Shown: in pieces, positions 9,690 through 18,267 of the stretch | Position numbering within the stretch: position 1 is the first letter of the stretch | How the letters are laid out: every line of letters starts with the position of its first letter | NCBI GenBank assembly: GCA_003164755.1 | Contig: PLUB01000052.1 | Span: forward strand, 26,560-90,559 | Origin: Methanosarcina sp. | Lineage (GTDB): Archaea; Halobacteriota; Methanosarcinia; Methanosarcinales; Methanosarcinaceae | Length of the DNA stretch: 64,000 nucleotides | Direction: 5' to 3' | Notes under the pieces: generated by a model | The model's input: the letters and a program-made list of their open reading frames with translations, nothing else | The model's database searches: none | Told to the model about the DNA's origin: nothing | Made by a program: the position numbers and the translations under genes

Positions 9690-10150
9690 ATAAACCTCCC
9701 CTTTGCAGACGTTAATAGCAAAGTAGAGTTATGCTCACCTCTCTGTATAGTCTACAGATACATCAAAAAGTACAGCAGAATGGGATTAGACCTTTGGAGA
9801 TGGGGTTTAATCAACTGAGTAAAATAAATGCATAGAATTCAGCAGCAGGAAATAATACAATATAGATTAAAGTAAGCAATGCAAATGCTCAAAATTCAAA
9901 GATAAGCAATATGAGTGTAATAATAGCTCTAGGAAAATCAGTTATAGGCTTTAGCAGTAACACTACTTGAAACATGTACAGTTGATTGTTGCCTTTACTG
10001 ACACAAATCTACGAATTCTTACTCATGAACATGAAATTTTTAGAGATTGGCCACAAATTCTCCGGCCACGAATCTTGTAAATGCATACAATAAAGCTGGA
10101 AAAAATATAATTAGCTTAAAAGCAAGTAAAGAGGTAGGGAAAAATAAGTA
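9690..10150 (+). pseudogene. decayed PKD-domain surface protein
   Basis: Shifting frames give PKD signatures: PFADVNSKV, then YAHLSV, a stop, STDTSKSTAEWD, a stop, TFGDGV, a stop, STE, then AGNNTI, a stop and KVSNANAQNSKIS. Intact PKD repeats read about PLTVQFTDxSxN...WxWDFGDG...G.YTVxLTVSNANG, so the order and spacing fit. A second weaker repeat follows up to about 10150 (NLVNAYNKAGKNIISLKAS). Methanosarcina surface proteins commonly carry PKD repeats. The many in-frame stops exclude function. It lies directly after the pilin locus and may once have belonged to it. Confidence 0.75.
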
Positions 10151-11148
10151 ACAGTGGGTGATTTATACACAATATTCTATAATTAGTGAAAGTCTTAAAT
10201 TCAACATTTAACTAACGGTTTAGATATTCATTAAAATTTTACCCGTTTTCATGATCTTTGCAGAAAAGTAATGCTGAACATTTTATTACTTCTGGAGCGC
10301 TGAGAGTCATGAATTCCTTGTCCTTTAGGCTATGTATGATGCGACTCCTAGCATCTTTTTGTTTTAGTTTGAACTTCTAAATTATCGCTTTGTTGTAAAA
10401 TGATTTTTTTTGTCACCATGGTCATAGATGGTACTACTCACTCTGAAAGGTCTTTGATATACACTTTAATTAAATAAAGTTAGCAATAGCTATTATCGGA
10501 TCATCTATTACATAGTATTGGTGCCTGATTATCGATACAATATATTCTCCAATAAGAGAATTAAATGGAATCGCATGCCTATCTTTACCCCTATTTTTGT
10601 GGAGCAATGCTAAAAATTAATGCTATGAAAGTGGTAAAATCTCTCATTCAATCATTCCTGGAATCCCATCCAAAAGACTTTCTATTAGAGGCGGTTTAAT
10701 ACTTGAAAGGAGGTAGTTCTTACAGATTTTTCAAAGTTCGTCCTTAATTGAAAAATTATATCGTAATGGGGAGGTCGTATAGTCAAATGGTAAGTTATAT
10801 AGATCCGTTTGAGCTGTGGCAGCTGACACAATAAACAATATCTTCCGGAATATCAGAGAGAACCTAAAGCAGAGTTTTAATCATCTAGATTAAAGAAGTA
10901 GGATAAAAACAAGAATCGATGATTTTTGAATTTCTACGAACTGAGTGTGTGGTCTAGAAGCATATATAATCATTTAGTGCGTAGTGAAAACAAGCAATTT
11001 GATTTGAGCTTTTTATTCAACGAATTTCACATTTGGTTTTAATTAAGCCTCTTAAGCAAAGCACAATTCTAAGCTACAAGTTATCCCTTGAGCCTAGCTA
11101 AACGGACATCTTGCTTATGAAGCAAAATCCGGATGGTTCAACTCGATT
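10151..11148. other. gene-free stretch between the PKD relic and hisB
   Basis: About 1 kb with no intact frame. A block at about 10235-10285 (TTTTACCC, then TTTGCAGAAAAGTAAT and GAACAT) is similar to 59226-59275, so it is a dispersed repeat or a relic of one. Around 10610-10700 a frame reading MLKINAMKVVKSLIQSFLES looks like degraded coding, possibly from a transposase, but I cannot place it. Confidence 0.4.
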
Positions 11149-11724
11149 CTAGAGAGTATCCTTCGTACTTTTTATGTCTTTGCCTTCTATTTTTACTGCT
11201 CGTTTCATGGCGTAGGCAAAAGACTTGAAGAGAGCTTCGATTTTGTGATGGTCATTATCTCCATAGACACTTGCATGTATCGTAATTTTTGCATTTGAGG
11301 CAAGAGTATCGAAGAAGTGCCTCACCAGCTGGGTATTGAACTGTCCCACATTGGGCGCCGCAAAGTCCGCTTTTAGGACAAGATATCTGCGCCCACTAAT
11401 ATCCACAGCAACGTCTGCAAGCGCCTCATCCATTGGAATTCTGGCTTCTCCAAAACGAGCGATTCCTACCATGTTTCCAAGCGCTTCTGAAAGAGCCTTT
11501 CCGAGAACTATCCCCGTATCTTCCACTAGGTGATGCTCGTCCACGTAAAGGTCGCCCTCTGAACGAATCTTAATGTCAAATTCTGCATGTCGCGCAAAGG
11601 AAGTAAGCATATGATCAAAAAACCCGACTCCTATGCTGATATCTGCAATTCCGGTACCATCGAGGTTCAGTTCAAGTTGAATATCAGTTTCTTTTGTCTT
11701 GCGGGATATTTTACCTGTTCTCAT
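11149..11724 (-). CDS. hisB: imidazoleglycerol-phosphate dehydratase
   Basis: A 191-residue, monofunctional dehydratase of histidine synthesis, converting imidazole glycerol phosphate to imidazole acetol phosphate. Signature His/Glu motifs for the two Mn sites are present: [23 protein letters not shown], and [15 protein letters not shown] near the C-terminus. The length is normal for the stand-alone enzyme (no phosphatase domain). It is the last of three his genes on the minus strand, 128 bases after hisA. Confidence 0.96.
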   Translation of the reverse strand: MRTGKISRKTKETDIQLELNLDGTGIADISIGVGFFDHMLTSFARHAEFDIKIRSEGDLYVDEHHLVEDTGIVLGKALSEALGNMVGIARFGEARIPMDEALADVAVDISGRRYLVLKADFAAPNVGQFNTQLVRHFFDTLASNAKITIHASVYGDNDHHKIEALFKSFAYAMKRAVKIEGKDIKSTKDTL

Positions 11725-11852
11725 AGAGCATCACATTCTCTTAAATTAAATAAATACCTCGTATTTAGCAGCTTTTTGAATCCTGATAGTTTATTCCGGA
11801 AAATCAAGGTAATGAGCTAATCACTCTGCTGGAAAAAAAGATCGGCACCCAA

Positions 11853-12590
11853 TTAATCATACTTTGTGGACTCAATAGCTTCCTCAAGAGAAAATCTGCC
11901 TGTGTAAAGAGCACTGCCAATAACTACTCCTAATGCTCCTGTTTTCTTCAGAGTTTGTAGGTCGTGCAAAGAACTTACTCCCCCAGATGCAATTACAGGG
12001 ATAGTGACTGATTCAACAAGTTCCTTTGTAGGGACAGGATTTACTCCTTGCATAAGACCTTCAGTATCTATATTCGTAAAAAGCAAACTTCCTGCCCCCA
12101 GCTCCTCAAACTTTTTGCCCATTTCTACAGAAGTTTGCGCGCACTCCTCAGTCCAACCTTTTATTGAGATTTTTCCGTTCTTTGCATCCAGAGCAACAGT
12201 TATGTATGCGCTTCCAAAGGAATTGACAAGCAGTTTTACCAGTTCCGGATTTTGGATGGCAGCAGTTCCAAGAATTACTCTTGAAACTCCGAGTTTAAGG
12301 AGCTCAGCGGCATTTTCAAAGTTTCTAATTCCTCCTCCTACTTGAATACAAACTCCTCTTTCCTTACAGACCTCTACTATCTTTTCAATAATTTGAGTAT
12401 TTTTCCGTTCCCCTTCTATTGCACCATCGAGATCTACAAGGTGCAGGCACTCTGCGCCTTTGTTAACCCAGTCTAAGGCAACTGAAAGAGGGTTGTCTAG
12501 GGATATAATTTCACTACCAGGTACTCCCTGCACAAGCTGAACGCACTTCCCCCCCTTCACATCCACCGCAGGAATCACTGCAAAAACCAA
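11853..12590 (-). CDS. hisA: ProFAR isomerase (5'-phosphoribosyl-formimino-AICAR phosphate isomerase)
   Basis: A TIM-barrel isomerase of histidine synthesis. It has duplicated phosphate-binding halves and the catalytic Asp pair in VIPAVDVKGG and TNIDTEGLMQG, with IASGGVSSLHDL near the end. The frame stays open to an ATG at 12632, but family members start just before VIPAVD. I therefore chose the TTG at 12588-12590 (MVFAVIPAVD, 245 residues), which has GGAG about a dozen bases upstream. Two GTG codons just before it are alternatives. It lies between hisG and hisB. Confidence 0.92.
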   Translation of the reverse strand: MVFAVIPAVDVKGGKCVQLVQGVPGSEIISLDNPLSVALDWVNKGAECLHLVDLDGAIEGERKNTQIIEKIVEVCKERGVCIQVGGGIRNFENAAELLKLGVSRVILGTAAIQNPELVKLLVNSFGSAYITVALDAKNGKISIKGWTEECAQTSVEMGKKFEELGAGSLLFTNIDTEGLMQGVNPVPTKELVESVTIPVIASGGVSSLHDLQTLKKTGALGVVIGSALYTGRFSLEEAIESTKYD

Positions 12591-12659
12591 GAACACCACT
12601 TCTCCAGCAAACTTATAAAATAATAGCCCCATGTTCTCATGATTGTAGACCTTTTCCTT

Positions 12660-13529
12660 TCAGGGCATGATTCTTTCAATCGGTACAACAAGGATGTCTC
12701 TGGCACCTATTTTTTTCAGTTTATTTACTATGGTAAAGATTAGGTTTGCATCAACAACTGCATGAACTGCGAGAATCGATTCTTCAGGAGATTTGCTGGA
12801 TTCAACCTTCATGACGGTGGGCCCTGACATTCCAGGTAGCACTTCTTTTATTGCCTTTAAAGAGGTTTCAGGAACATTCATCATGAGATATCGCCGTTCT
12901 TTTGCATTAAGCACACTTTCGAGCGCAGTTTTGATATCAAGAATTTTATCTTTTGTCTGTAAGCTCTCTTTATTAGCTATTAGATAAACTGTTGAGGAAA
13001 ATACTTTGTCAATAGCTTTCATGTGGTTGATCATCAGAGTTGTTCCGGAACTTGAAATATCCACAATAGCATCCGCAATTCCTACATGTGGGGTAATCTC
13101 ACAAGCACCGCTAACCTTTATGATGTTAATATTAACTCCCAGCTCTTTGAAATACTGACCAGTGATCTTCGGAAATTCAGTTGCAACTTTCTTGCCTTCA
13201 AGATCCTGAGCTTTCTCAAAATTAGAGTCTTCTAGCACAGCTAGTACAAGGTTTGATTTCCCGAATTTAAGGTCTAGAAGAGTTTCAACATCCGCTCCTC
13301 TTTCCGTAATAAGATCTATACCTGTGATACCCACGTCAGCAGCTCCATCCTGTACGTACTCGGGAATATCACTAGCTCTGGCAAAGAGAATGCTGATCTC
13401 CGGATCTATGGTCTTTTCAAAAAGTTTTCGGCTTTCGGCTCCTCCTCTTATTGGGAATCCTGCATCGCGGAAAATAGATATTGTGGGTTCGTGAAGGCGT
13501 CCTTTATTGGGTATTACAATGCGAATCAT
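12660..13529 (-). CDS. hisG: ATP phosphoribosyltransferase, long form
   Basis: 289 residues: the first committed step of histidine synthesis, joining ATP and PRPP. The catalytic part includes GITGIDLITERGADVE and the PRPP loop SSGTTLMINH. The C-terminal 75 residues (VHAVVDANLIFTIVNKLKKI onward) form the ACT-like regulatory domain of the long, HisZ-independent form, so histidine feedback is expected. AGGAGG lies eight bases before the ATG. It is the first gene of the hisG-hisA-hisB run. Confidence 0.96.
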   Translation of the reverse strand: MIRIVIPNKGRLHEPTISIFRDAGFPIRGGAESRKLFEKTIDPEISILFARASDIPEYVQDGAADVGITGIDLITERGADVETLLDLKFGKSNLVLAVLEDSNFEKAQDLEGKKVATEFPKITGQYFKELGVNINIIKVSGACEITPHVGIADAIVDISSSGTTLMINHMKAIDKVFSSTVYLIANKESLQTKDKILDIKTALESVLNAKERRYLMMNVPETSLKAIKEVLPGMSGPTVMKVESSKSPEESILAVHAVVDANLIFTIVNKLKKIGARDILVVPIERIMP

Positions 13530-13887
13530 CTACTCTGCCTCCTAAATGTTCTCTACTGGGAATTTTTTCCCGAGTGTGTTCATCATAATGGAATGTTTAT
13601 CCAAAATACTCTTTTACAATATAGACTTCACGGTAGATTTCACGGAAAACTTATGTGCTGAAGATTAGGCGTAAAAAGAATAGTTCTTAAGTAGTTGTAG
13701 TTTAATGAGATCAATTTCCAGTAACCCTTAAATATCGATACTTCGCTTGAATTATATCTTTATCCTGCTATCTATACTGTTTCTTTCATTCTATCAAAAT
13801 TTATTTACTTTTAAAACAAGAGATTTCACTTTTGATTTAGGGATAAATTATGAAAATATCAGCAAATAGAAATCTATAGTAGTGGAC
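13530..13887. other. intergenic region upstream of hisG
   Basis: The region lies between divergent hisG and the TnpB relic. It is AT-rich and shows no frame or repeat shared elsewhere. The promoter of the his genes should lie in its left part, but no box stands out. Confidence 0.35.
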
Positions 13888-14568
13888 ATTTTCATTTTAA
13901 AGGGGATTTCTACGTTTCTTTGTGTATGAACTAACTAAAACTCAATATATTGATGATGGGATTTCTCGAGCTATTGATTCAGGTATTCTAAAGATAGTAA
14001 CTGCTGTCAATATCAGAGGTAAATCTTTGAAATAAAGACTCTTAAGATTAGATCAATATTAGCAACAAAAATTAGATTCTGTAAAGTCTCGAAAAGACCA
14101 TTTGAAGGCCAAAAGAAAGGTCCTAAAAAAAGTAAAAGACACCTTAGAGTCCACAGACTTATAGAATGATGGAATATAATAAATCCAATCAGTTTAAGGA
14201 TTTTCAACGAGAACTTTCCCGAAAAAATAGTGGATAATGCCAAAGCCAATACTTTGATTATAGGAGATTTGAAAATCAAAACATAGCTGAATCTAAAAAC
14301 AGAACGGAAAGAAAATAGATCAACTCCGAATTAAGGTTACCTTTTAGCATTCATCAGTTTTTTAGCTTATAAGTACGAACTTATAGGTAAACATTTGATA
14401 AAAATAGATGAAATCTGTACTTTCAAAGAGTTTTATGTTTATGGACCTCGAAAAGAGATGCTTCTTTGGGAAATAACTCTGAATTTCGATTGTGAAAATA
14501 TTTTTAATCGAGATAGGAATAGTTCAATTCATATCATGAAAAGTTTCCTACCGCAGAGTGCTTTGTAG
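13888..14568 (+). pseudogene. decayed TnpB (IS605 OrfB-type RNA-guided nuclease)
   Basis: Fragments in alternating frames follow the TnpB order. HFKGDFYVSLC is the wedge/RuvC approach. GILKIVTAVNIRGKS is the first RuvC strand; its Asp position is lost. Then come LDSVKSRKDHLKAKRKVLKK and LIIGDLKIK-like sequence. The C-terminal zinc/RuvC-III region reads YVYGPRKEMLLWEITLNFDC, then FNRDRNSSIHIMKSFLP with the last catalytic Asp. The CxxC zinc pairs are mostly destroyed. At least a dozen stops interrupt it. A short Cys finger pattern and NRDRNSS make the family clear. No TnpA gene is present. Confidence 0.8.
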
Positions 14569-14671
14569 ATAAGCTATCCATATTTTGTGGATACTATTCG
14601 ACAAACAGTCTCTTTGGTGATTATAACTAGCGTCAGCCCTAATTAAATGCCTGTTGTACTTAAAAGTAGTT

Positions 14672-14710
14672 CCTTCCCCTATGCATCAGTGGGTGGGAGG
14701 GATAGTTCAC
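14672..14710 (+). mobile_element. relic right end of the IS605-type element
   Basis: A hairpin (CCTtCCC pairing with GGGAGG, 14672-14700) is followed by GATAGTTCAC about 140 bases after the TnpB relic stop. IS200/IS605 elements carry subterminal hairpins, and Methanosarcina elements of this kind commonly end in a GTTCAC-like sequence. The TnpB guide RNA would overlap this end. Boundary assignment is inference. Confidence 0.5.
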
Positions 14711-14740
14711 AAATATAGACTCTTGAGTCATATACCCACT

Positions 14741-14878
14741 TACTGCAGATGCACTCAAGAAGGCTATCCATTTTTTTCCCAATATGACAGTAGCTTAAAA
14801 TTGATCTGACATTCAATGAATAATAATTGACTAAGAGGTCAACAAATTCAAAATATATGTACGTATGCAGAATGTCGA
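14741..14878. repeat. dispersed repeat family A, copy 3
   Basis: It begins TACTGCAGATGCACTCAAG, contains AATATGACAGTAGCTTAAAA and CATTCAATGAATAATAAT, and ends GTACGTATGCAGAATGTCG. The same order of blocks is found at 21636-21761 and 52824-52959. The ends are imperfect inverted repeats (CTGCAGATGC versus GTATGCAG). It lies just after the TnpB relic end. Confidence 0.65.
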
Positions 14879-14991
14879 GGATATAATATCATTGATATGT
14901 TTTTTAGCAATATATGAGTTCATGAATACTAAGTACTGAAAAAGCAGAGTTTTAATGTTAACTGACCGAAAAATAGTAAAAGAATAACATC

Positions 14992-15015
14992 AACAGTACT
15001 AATCAAACTACTGTT
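14992..15015. promoter_or_regulatory. inverted repeat upstream of the mat gene
   Basis: A perfect 7-base inverted repeat, AACAGTA (14992-14998) and TACTGTT (15009-15015), is centred 37 bases before the mat start. It could be a regulator binding site or a hairpin in the leader. A GAGGATC ribosome site lies between it and the ATG. Confidence 0.4.
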
Positions 15016-15039
15016 AATTTTGAAAAAAGAGGATCCAAA

Positions 15040-16236
15040 ATGGCCCGGAATATAAAAGTAGAGGAGCTCTTGCAAACTCCGATTGAGAAACAACAAATAG
15101 AGCTTGTAGAACGCAAAGGGATAGGGCATCCTGACAGCATATCAGACGGATTGGCCGAAGCCGTAAGCCGCGCACTATGCAGGGAATACATCAACAAATG
15201 TGGGGTTGTACTCCACCACAACACAGACGAAACTCAGATTGTAGCTGGAAGGTCATGTCCTAGATTTGGGGGCGGAGAAGTGCTGCAGCCAATATATATT
15301 CTGCTGGTGGGCAGAGCCACAAAAGAGTTCGGAGGTATCGAACTTGCTACCGAGTCTGTAGCTCTTCAAGCTGCAAGGAGATATCTTAAGAATATTCTTG
15401 TGAATATGGACCTTGATCGAGACGTAATCATGGACTGCAAACTCGGAACAGGTTCTTCAGATCTAAGGGATGTATTCAAAAGAGATAGGGTTCCTATTGC
15501 AAATGATACTTCTTTCGGTGTTGGACATGCTCCTTTTTCTGAGCTTGAAAATCTGGTCTACAATACAGAAAGGCAACTTCTCACAGACTTGAAATCACGC
15601 ATTCCTGGAATCGGAGAGGATATGAAGGTCATGGGATTGAGGGATGGGGAAGATATAACCCTTACAATATGTAGTGGCATGATTGGGAAATATATCGACG
15701 ACTTAAACAGTTATCTGAGTATCACTGAAGAGATGAAGGATTATGTAGGGGAACTTGCAACTTGTTACACTGAACGAGATGTTAAAGTCTTCATTAACGC
15801 AGGAGATAACTTGGACGCATGTAGTATTTTTCTCACAGTAACCGGAACTTCAGCTGAAATGGGAGATGACGGTTCCGTTGGGCGCGGAAACCGTTGTAAT
15901 GGCTTGATAACACCAAACAGGCCTATGAGTATGGAAGCTACAAGCGGAAAGAATCCGATCAACCATATAGGGAAAATCTACAACCTTCTAGCGACTCAGA
16001 TCTCCCGTGATATTGTAGAAAAAGTCTCAGACGTACAGGAAGTCTATGTTAGACTGCTTTCCCAGATAGGAACACCTATTGACAAGCCACTTGTAGCAAG
16101 TGCTCAGATTATTCCTAAAGAAGATACTTCTTTTGAAAAGGTTAAAGCGGAAACTGAAGTTATAATTGATGACTGGTTTTCTAATGTGACAAAGATTACA
16201 GAAATGGTGATTAAGGGGGAATTGAATACTTTCTAG
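15040..16236 (+). CDS. mat: S-adenosylmethionine synthetase, archaeal type
   Basis: 398 residues. The enzyme makes S-adenosylmethionine from ATP and methionine. It belongs to the archaeal MAT family, distinct from bacterial MetK. Conserved motifs are ERKGIGHPDSISDGLAEA (about 24-41), KLGTGSSDLRDVF, NAGDNLDACSIFLTVTGTSA, GDDGSVGRGNRCNGLI and SGKNPINHIGKIYN. Length matches the family (about 400). GAGGATC lies ahead of the ATG. The gene stands alone, with relics on both sides and a hairpin downstream. Confidence 0.96.
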   Translation: MARNIKVEELLQTPIEKQQIELVERKGIGHPDSISDGLAEAVSRALCREYINKCGVVLHHNTDETQIVAGRSCPRFGGGEVLQPIYILLVGRATKEFGGIELATESVALQAARRYLKNILVNMDLDRDVIMDCKLGTGSSDLRDVFKRDRVPIANDTSFGVGHAPFSELENLVYNTERQLLTDLKSRIPGIGEDMKVMGLRDGEDITLTICSGMIGKYIDDLNSYLSITEEMKDYVGELATCYTERDVKVFINAGDNLDACSIFLTVTGTSAEMGDDGSVGRGNRCNGLITPNRPMSMEATSGKNPINHIGKIYNLLATQISRDIVEKVSDVQEVYVRLLSQIGTPIDKPLVASAQIIPKEDTSFEKVKAETEVIIDDWFSNVTKITEMVIKGELNTF

Positions 16237-16306
16237 ATGCAATTACTATTTTCATATAACTTATTTATATTCTGGCAATAAATATATTTCTATCTCAGTC
16301 GAGTAT

Positions 16307-16324
16307 CCCACTACTTTATGTGGG
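16307..16324 (+). terminator. candidate hairpin terminator after mat
   Basis: A perfect stem CCCAC-tactttat-GTGGG starts 71 bases after the mat stop. It is not followed by a long T run, so intrinsic termination is uncertain. AT-rich sequence ahead (TAAATATATTTC) may contribute. Confidence 0.35.
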
Positions 16325-16374
16325 GCTGGTAACTTCTCAGATAACTGTTATTAACTAACTTATTTCGATTTTAA

Positions 16375-16850
16375 GCTACCTTTGCTCCATAAAATGAAAC
16401 TATTTCCTGTAAATATTTGTGTCTATAAAATAAGATATAAGATTTTTTTTGTATGAAGTATCGTCAAAAATTTATTTTGGGCAATGACATCATCAACTAT
16501 TTTAAGACTATTTCGATAAACCGTTTGATTTCATCATATGCTTTATGTATGGTATATAAATCACTTGTAAAAATCAGAGGTTTAATCGAAATTCTCTGAA
16601 ATATATCTGTTTTGAGCTTGATATGTAGGTAATAATGCTGATCATGTACATCTTTTAATTGGTGATGAACCAAAATATCTTCTTCCATAGTGATGCGGTA
16701 TTAAAAGTATCAACAGCGAGATAAATCTTTAAAGAGTACTCTGAGATTAAAAACAGTTATTTTTGGTGAACTTTGGAATGTTAGAGATTACATTGGAACT
16801 GTTGGTGATGATGCAACTTTCAGTATAATTGAAATGTATTGCAATACAAT
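16375..16850. repeat. long dispersed repeat family R, copy 1
   Basis: It shares ordered blocks with 21812-22180 and 38517-38790. Examples are TTTTAAGCTACCTTTG at its left edge (also before 38517), GACATCATCAACTATTT, CTGTTTTGAG, ACCAAAATATCTTCTTC, ATTAAAAACAGTTA and TTACATTGGAACTGT. An extra palindromic element (family B) sits inside it at 16507-16597, in an interval where the other two copies lack it. A 63-codon minus-strand frame (16497-16688) spans both and is not a gene. Identity and origin are unknown; a protein-like stretch RDYIGTVGDDATFSIIEMYC occurs near its right end. Confidence 0.7.
16507..16597. repeat. palindromic repeat family B, copy 1
   Basis: The left arm ATTTCGATAAACC is the reverse complement of the right arm GGTTTAATCGAAAT with one extra base. 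The arms enclose about 60 bases including TATGCTTTATGTATGGTATA. The same arms and core occur at 18183, 18998, 19743 and 22383. It behaves as a short inverted-repeat element inserted in repeat R copy 1. Confidence 0.7.
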
Positions 16851-16870
16851 TTTGGATTTGCTGTAAATAT

Positions 16871-17295
16871 CTACTGATATTCTGTTAAATAATTATTCTT
16901 CTCTGTATGTTATTTTAGTGTGAAGGAACATTTATCAAGCTCTATAATATAAAATTATATCTTGTCTCAAATTCATAGGAATTACTATTTTTATTAAGTG
17001 GTATAAAAATAACGTAATTTACTATGATTTCCATCTCATTTAGGATTAAATAAGTCCTAGATTTTCAGAATTTGTAAGTTGTATAATTTATTTGTTTAAT
17101 TACATACACTATAAATAGCATTAAAAGGAGATATGATAATTATAACAGTTGGTATAATTTAATTACAATGCTGTTTTCTATATTTTTCCATAAAAATAGC
17201 AAACTTATGTGAAATATTTTATGTTAATGCTAATGTATATTTCTACATCTCGTATAATGGTATTTCAGATTAAAATTTATTCCGAGTTCTTAATA
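16871..17295. other. AT-rich gap before the first glycine-rich-protein leader
   Basis: Strongly AT-rich sequence with no frame, no strong hairpin and no repeat I could match elsewhere. Confidence 0.35.
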
Positions 17296-17579
17296 AATAT
17301 TAGTTTCTTACTTATATTTCGCCGTACATTATATTCTCTGGATAATAATACTCTGATGGTACAATTTCAAAACATCTAAATCGGCAAATAATACCAAACG
17401 CAGATTTACAAATAGATTCGTCTTTTAAAATCGAAGCTAGATCGTCTATTTGTAGCTCAATATTTATTCAATGCACTTGCCGATTAGAAGTAAATTGAAA
17501 AACTAATGGTCTTAGAAATAATTGTATCAAACTAAAAAAAAATTGTATCAAACTAAAAAAATTTGGAGTGTATATAAAT
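17296..17579 (+). promoter_or_regulatory. foldable 5' leader of glycine-rich protein gene 1
   Basis: The sequence is alignable with 20264-20532 at its two edges (ATTAGTTTCTTACTTATATTTCG, AATAATACTCTG, GTAAATTGAAAAAC) but not in the middle. The middle forms nested stems. The outer stem is AATCGGCAA (17379-17387) with TTGCCGATT (17477-17485). The middle stem is ACAAATAGA (17408-17416) with TCTATTTGT (17445-17453). The inner stem is TTCG with CGAA near 17417-17435. A 20-base direct duplication containing TTGTATCAAACTAAAAAAA precedes the ribosome site. Copy 2 keeps the outer stem and replaces the inner stems by different pairs, so a folded RNA leader is likely. Confidence 0.55.
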
Positions 17580-17897
17580 ATGGGGAAACAAAAATTTGAC
17601 AGAATGAAAAAAACACTTAGCATTTTCATGCTAGTCTTTGTAGTAGTATCTTTAACAGCTGTGGCAGCTAGTGCACGTGGCGGCGGTGGCCGTGGCGGCG
17701 GCTTTGGTGGCTATGGCGGCGGCTTTGGTGGCGGTTGGGGAGGACCTGGTTTTGGATGGGGCGGCCCATTCGGATTTTACCCACCTGCACCCTATGGTAC
17801 AGCACCTGGATCTTGCGCCTGTGGACCTTATGGATGCTTCTGTGCTCCTGACTACACGTACCTTGTGCAGGCTATCATAGCCGACAATGGTTGGTGA
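17580..17897 (+). CDS. secreted glycine-rich Cys protein, copy 1
   Basis: 105 residues from the ATG at 17580, chosen because GGAG lies nine bases upstream; a GTG four codons earlier overlaps that site. The signal peptide (KKTLSIFMLVFVVVSLTAVA, cleavage probably after ASA at about residue 32) is followed by Gly-rich repeats GGGRGGGFGGYGGGFGG and GWGGP, a Pro/Tyr segment, then SCACGPYGCFCAPDY with four Cys as CxC-x4-CxC, and a hydrophobic tail LVQAIIADNGW. It is probably exported, perhaps as a cell-wall or metal/redox-active coat protein. I do not recognise a named family. A paralog with one residue different in the mature protein lies 3 kb downstream. Confidence 0.8.
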   Translation: MGKQKFDRMKKTLSIFMLVFVVVSLTAVAASARGGGGRGGGFGGYGGGFGGGWGGPGFGWGGPFGFYPPAPYGTAPGSCACGPYGCFCAPDYTYLVQAIIADNGW

Positions 17898-17908
17898 AAG
17901 TAAGCAGT

Positions 17909-17954
17909 TGTTTCGGGAATGATATCGTGAGCTTATTGCTGACTAGCCGAAACA
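17909..17954 (+). terminator. hairpin downstream of glycine-rich protein gene 1
   Basis: TGTTTCGG (17909-17916) and CCGAAACA (17947-17954) are an exact 8-base inverted repeat starting 12 bases after the stop codon. Copy 2 has a weaker equivalent (ATTGTT with AACAAT) at the same place. It may protect the 3' end or help terminate; there is no T run. Confidence 0.45.
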
Positions 17955-17994
17955 TAAATTAATCTATCTAGGGAAGCTTATATTGGCTATAAAA

Positions 17995-18085
17995 TAGGAC
18001 TGAATCATTTGAGGTGCAAGATCAAGTGCTATATATGTTGTAGCACCAACTAAGCATAAGCGCTAAGTTGAAAGAGGAGAGATGG
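17995..18085. repeat. degenerate copy of the GGACTTACGC inverted-repeat element
   Basis: ATAGGACTGAATCATTTGAG and CTATATATGTTGT match the left half of the intact 118-base element at 20948 at roughly three bases in four. The right inverted repeat is decayed (ATAAGCGCTAAG). Its position relative to glycine-rich gene 1 equals that of the intact element relative to gene 2. Confidence 0.5.
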
Positions 18086-18182
18086 AAGAAAAATGGAAGG
18101 TGAAATAGAGCTTTCTGTATTTTCTTTCTTCTGTGTTTTTCATGATTATGCAATTCCATATGACTTTAATTTGAATATTTAG

Positions 18183-18267
18183 AGGATTATCAATAAACCC
18201 TAAATTTTGTACCTGCTTATAAATTATATCTATTTTCTTGTGAAAATTAGAGGTTTATCGAAATCCT
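18183..18267. repeat. palindromic repeat family B, copy 2 (best preserved)
   Basis: An 85-base element. The left arm AGGATTATCAATAAACCC (continuing TAAATTTT) and the right arm AGGTTTATCGAAATCCT (preceded by AAAATTAG) are near-complete inverted repeats of about 25 bases. They enclose an AT-rich core with TGCTTATAAATTATA. It could fold as one long hairpin. Confidence 0.75.

Noticed and set aside
10766..10830. tRNA-like start (GGGAGGTCGTATAGTCAAATGG)
   Set aside because: No matching acceptor 3' strand, anticodon arm or T arm follows.
16497..16688. 63-codon minus-strand frame after mat
   Set aside because: It spans the junction of repeat R and palindromic element B, so it is a chance frame across an insertion.
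17671..17880. Second open frame (Ala/Val-rich, 69 codons) inside the glycine-rich gene, also present in copy 2
   Set aside because: It is the shifted reading of GGC/GGT glycine codons; the frame carrying signal peptide, ribosome site and synonymous changes is the real one.
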